From positions 124,001-188,000 of the forward strand of contig NZ_JABGNA010000012.1 in NCBI RefSeq assembly GCF_013149275.1: 64,000 nucleotides of DNA, in the 5' to 3' direction. The position numbers and the translations under genes are program-made. The stretch is from Mucilaginibacter sp. SG564 (GTDB taxonomy: Bacteria; Bacteroidota; Bacteroidia; Sphingobacteriales; Sphingobacteriaceae). Positions 61,821 to 64,000 of this stretch are shown here, one piece after another; positions within the stretch are counted from its first letter, which is position 1, and every line of letters starts with the position of its first letter. The notes beneath the pieces are model-generated. The model made no database searches. It saw only the letters and a program-made list of their open reading frames with translations, and was not told the DNA's origin.

Positions 61821-62714
61821 TTAAAACTTATAGGTTAAACCCGCGCCGAAGATCTGCTTAACCTGCAGACCTATCTTGGTGGTCTTCACGCCATTTTCAA
61901 CAACGGGTATTTTGGTTTTACCATCATAAATCAATTGCGCACCAGCATTTACGGTTACAAACTTGTTTACTTTCATAAACAGGTTGGCGGTATAATCGGT
62001 ATAGATATCGTCGGGTTTATGCAGATAGTCTGAGTATAGTTTCAGGATATTTTCCAGGCTGATGTTTTGTACCAGGTTAACCTTGTAGTAGGCATCAAAA
62101 GAGGCGCCAAACTGAAACAGGCTTTTATGATCGGGTGTAACACCAAAAGCCCCAACATGCGAAAGGGAATCATTCCTCACGATAATGATACGTGCCGCGG
62201 CAGGCGAAATATTGATCCTAAAGTTATCAGACTTTTTGTAAGCGAAACCAGGACCGAAAGTCAGATAAGCCGGAGCCAGGAAATCTGATAAGAGTGTTTT
62301 TGGCGTGGTACTATAGTCATAACCTTTGGTAAACTGACTCTGGAAGTTCATATAAAACGTATACAACCAATATTTTGATAGCTGGCGGCCCAGTAAACTA
62401 TTCAGTATGATACGGTCGTCGTTTTTGCGCCATCCTATATCTTTTTGTTTGCTCAAGCCATAACCCAGGATCACTTTGTTGTCCCAGCTCCATTTATCTT
62501 TTTTATAGTTAAAATCATAATTCAGGATCAGGTTACCGGCAAAGGAATTTACACCACCTGCCGACCAATCTTTATACGAGCTTTGGTTAATGAGGAAAGT
62601 GTTTTCGCCATGTATGGTCCATCGTTTGGCGGTGTCTGGCGGTGTTGTGGGAGTTTGCGCATAGCTGATGGCTGCCATGCATAGTGCGGCTAACAATAGG
62701 GAAAGCTTTTTCAT
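61821..62714 (-). CDS. DUF3078 outer-membrane beta-barrel-like protein
   Basis: A 297-residue DUF3078 protein. The ATG at 62714 is chosen because it opens a standard signal peptide (MKKLSLLLAALCMAAISYAQ); the frame is open 38 codons further up with a poor N-terminus. The mature protein is beta-rich with alternating aromatic strands (WTIHGENTFLINQSSYKDW, SWDNKVILGYGLSKQKDIGW) and ends in a terminal aromatic (GAGLTYKF), typical of outer-membrane insertion. Function is unknown; the family is near-universal in Bacteroidota. Confidence 0.88.
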   Translation of the reverse strand: MKKLSLLLAALCMAAISYAQTPTTPPDTAKRWTIHGENTFLINQSSYKDWSAGGVNSFAGNLILNYDFNYKKDKWSWDNKVILGYGLSKQKDIGWRKNDDRIILNSLLGRQLSKYWLYTFYMNFQSQFTKGYDYSTTPKTLLSDFLAPAYLTFGPGFAYKKSDNFRINISPAAARIIIVRNDSLSHVGAFGVTPDHKSLFQFGASFDAYYKVNLVQNISLENILKLYSDYLHKPDDIYTDYTANLFMKVNKFVTVNAGAQLIYDGKTKIPVVENGVKTTKIGLQVKQIFGAGLTYKF

Positions 62715-62880
62715 AAAGGTAAAATGTTTAATGGTTTTTAAAATATACCTGCCATTCATCCTACCCGCTGTAATAAGGTTTCCCCTACTAACTATCCGTT
62801 CTTTTGGATGCGATATTACTATCATCATCCTGACAGATACATGACAAATATCGCATTTATTATTTATTATTACTTTTAAA

Positions 62881-62915
62881 TTAATAAGAGCCAGCTTAAA
62901 GCCGGCTCTTATTAA
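62881..62915 (-). terminator. Hairpin terminator of the oxidoreductase gene
   Basis: TTAATAAGAGCC and GGCTCTTATTAA form perfect 12-base arms around AGCTTAAAGC. The flanks are AT-rich but the T-run is short. Confidence 0.6.
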
Positions 62916-62944
62916 TTATCAGGATATAATATAATTCATTGGAA

Positions 62945-63895
62945 TTATAAGGCAATCACCACTTTACCCCGGGTTTTGCCGCCATCTACTTTATCCTGTG
63001 CTTTGGGAATGTCCTCAAAGCTGTAAACTTCAGATACATGGGATTTTAACTTGCCATCGGCTATCAATTTAGCTATCGCTTTCATATCCTCCCCATTTGA
63101 TTCTACAGCTATACGATAAGTAAGCAGGTCTTTAGCTTTGGCCTTTTCGGCAATTTCACCTTCAAAAAAGGCAAGCAGGCTTACCAGACGACCGCCGGAT
63201 TTTACCGCCTTAATAGAGCGCAGGATATGATCGCCATAAATAGAATCAAATACGATATCGGCATCCTGTACTTTTTCTTCAAATTTTTCCTGGGTATAGT
63301 CAATAAATTCATCAGCGCCCTGGCTCAATATAAAATCCTTACTTGAGGCCGATCCCGTGCCTATTACATAAGCCCCAAAATGTTTGGCTATCTGGACGGC
63401 ATAATGCCCTACACCACCCGCGGCTGCATGGATCAGCACTTTATTGCCGGGTTGTATTTTGGCATAAGTAACCAGTCCTTGCCAGGCGGTTAATGCAGCC
63501 AGGGTAGCCGCAGCCGCATCGTTAAATGAAGTACCAGCAGGTTTTTTGGCCAGATGATCTGCCGGGGCGGCAACATATTCGGCATAAGCTTTGGCATGAC
63601 CCGGAAATTTAACCATCCCAAATACTTCATCGCCATTTTTAAAATCGGTTACCTCGCTGCCGGTTTCTACTACTGTACCCGCAACATCCCAGCCCAGTAT
63701 CATTTCTTCGCCGGGTAGCGGCATCAGTTTCTTTTTGGTGTAGATCTCGTTCTTTCGAACATAGCCATCAACAGGGTTAATGCTCAAGGCTTTGGTTTGT
63801 ATCAGCACTTCATTAGGCGCGATAACTGGTTTGTTGATCTCTTTTAGAATGAGTTTATCAGTACCTCCGTTTTCACTTAATATTATAGCTTTCAT
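62945..63895 (-). CDS. Quinone-oxidoreductase-like MDR protein
   Basis: A 316-residue medium-chain dehydrogenase/reductase of the zinc-free quinone oxidoreductase group. The ATG at 63895 (MKAIILSENGGTDKL) is preferred to one 13 codons upstream. GEEMILGWDVAGTVVETGSE lies in the GroES-like domain and HAAAGGVGHYAVQIAKHFGA near 150 is the NADP-binding Rossmann turn. It probably reduces quinones or enals in the cytoplasm. It is monocistronic. The remaining 105 bases of the window contain nothing I can assign beyond its leader (TACCTTTT on its strand, one mismatch to the -7 box). Confidence 0.92.
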   Translation of the reverse strand: MKAIILSENGGTDKLILKEINKPVIAPNEVLIQTKALSINPVDGYVRKNEIYTKKKLMPLPGEEMILGWDVAGTVVETGSEVTDFKNGDEVFGMVKFPGHAKAYAEYVAAPADHLAKKPAGTSFNDAAAATLAALTAWQGLVTYAKIQPGNKVLIHAAAGGVGHYAVQIAKHFGAYVIGTGSASSKDFILSQGADEFIDYTQEKFEEKVQDADIVFDSIYGDHILRSIKAVKSGGRLVSLLAFFEGEIAEKAKAKDLLTYRIAVESNGEDMKAIAKLIADGKLKSHVSEVYSFEDIPKAQDKVDGGKTRGKVVIAL

Positions 63896-64000
63896 ATCTT
63901 TACTTTTGTATACCCCAAAGGTCGGGCTTGGCACAAGGCTAATTCCAGTACATTTTTGGGATAAAAAGGTAGTTTTTTAGGATATGCAGACCCGCCATAT

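Noticed and set aside
1..64000. CRISPR array
   Set aside because: No regularly spaced identical direct repeats were found; the repeats seen are palindromes or short degenerate tandems, and no cas-like protein occurs.

Overview
The window looks like a chromosomal segment of a Bacteroidota member of the Sphingobacteriaceae, most like Mucilaginibacter or Pedobacter. The evidence is a SusC/SusD pair, a second TonB-dependent receptor, a Bacteroidota-style TamB, DUF3078, DUF2911, DUF1349 and PmoA-like (DUF6807) proteins, LytTR two-component proteins, no Shine-Dalgarno sequences, and several upstream boxes of the Bacteroidota -7 form TAnnTTTG. Genus is inferred, not shown. Coding density is high. 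I see no transposase, integrase, CRISPR array or rRNA; there is one tRNA gene.

Layout. 1-2.7 kb: the tail of a class I glutamine amidotransferase, then a GntR/FadR regulator with a TauE-type exporter and its DUF1634 partner. 2.7-5.6 kb: a TolC channel and a periplasmic adaptor without a pump. 5.6-12.7 kb: polysaccharide deacetylase, GrpB-like protein, aconitase, and a probable operon of peptide-binding lipoprotein, DUF985 cupin and MTA/SAH nucleosidase. 12.9-19.5 kb: genome maintenance (recA, nth, an ECF sigma factor, uvrA) plus a 64-residue unknown. 19.7-22.9 kb: a GH19-like enzyme, an IPT/BNR lipoprotein and a 56-residue membrane protein. 23-32 kb: housekeeping and envelope genes (tsaD, tamB, ribBA, an LptF/LptG permease, a START-like protein) and tRNA-Met.

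32.1-42.9 kb: a block bounded by the intact tRNA-Met and a 41-nt near-copy of the tRNA 3' part. It holds a minus-strand operon of SusC, SusD-like lipoprotein, DUF885 hydrolase and APC amino-acid permease, which together suggest peptide rather than glycan uptake, and a divergent GH127 beta-L-arabinofuranosidase. 43.1-51 kb: a LytTR/LytS two-component pair, DUF2911 protein, small lipoprotein, TonB-dependent receptor and a TPR histidine kinase. 51.1-59.5 kb: an accessory carbohydrate region with a GH95-like hydrolase, LysE exporter, alginate-lyase/fascin-like fusion behind a palindrome-rich promoter region, PmoA-like protein and a Tat-exported Gfo/Idh/MocA oxidoreductase. 59.5-64 kb: OmpA lipoprotein, DUF1349 protein, DUF3078 protein and a quinone-oxidoreductase-like enzyme.

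The most striking non-coding content is a set of dispersed imperfect palindromes (six copies of TGTCAT...ATGACA type hairpins), larger nested palindromic composites at 57.8-58.1 and 59.6-59.9 kb, and short degenerate 7-8 base tandem tracts at gene ends, one of which appears to lie in frame inside uvrA. Functions are read from motifs and memory of families; no database search was run.
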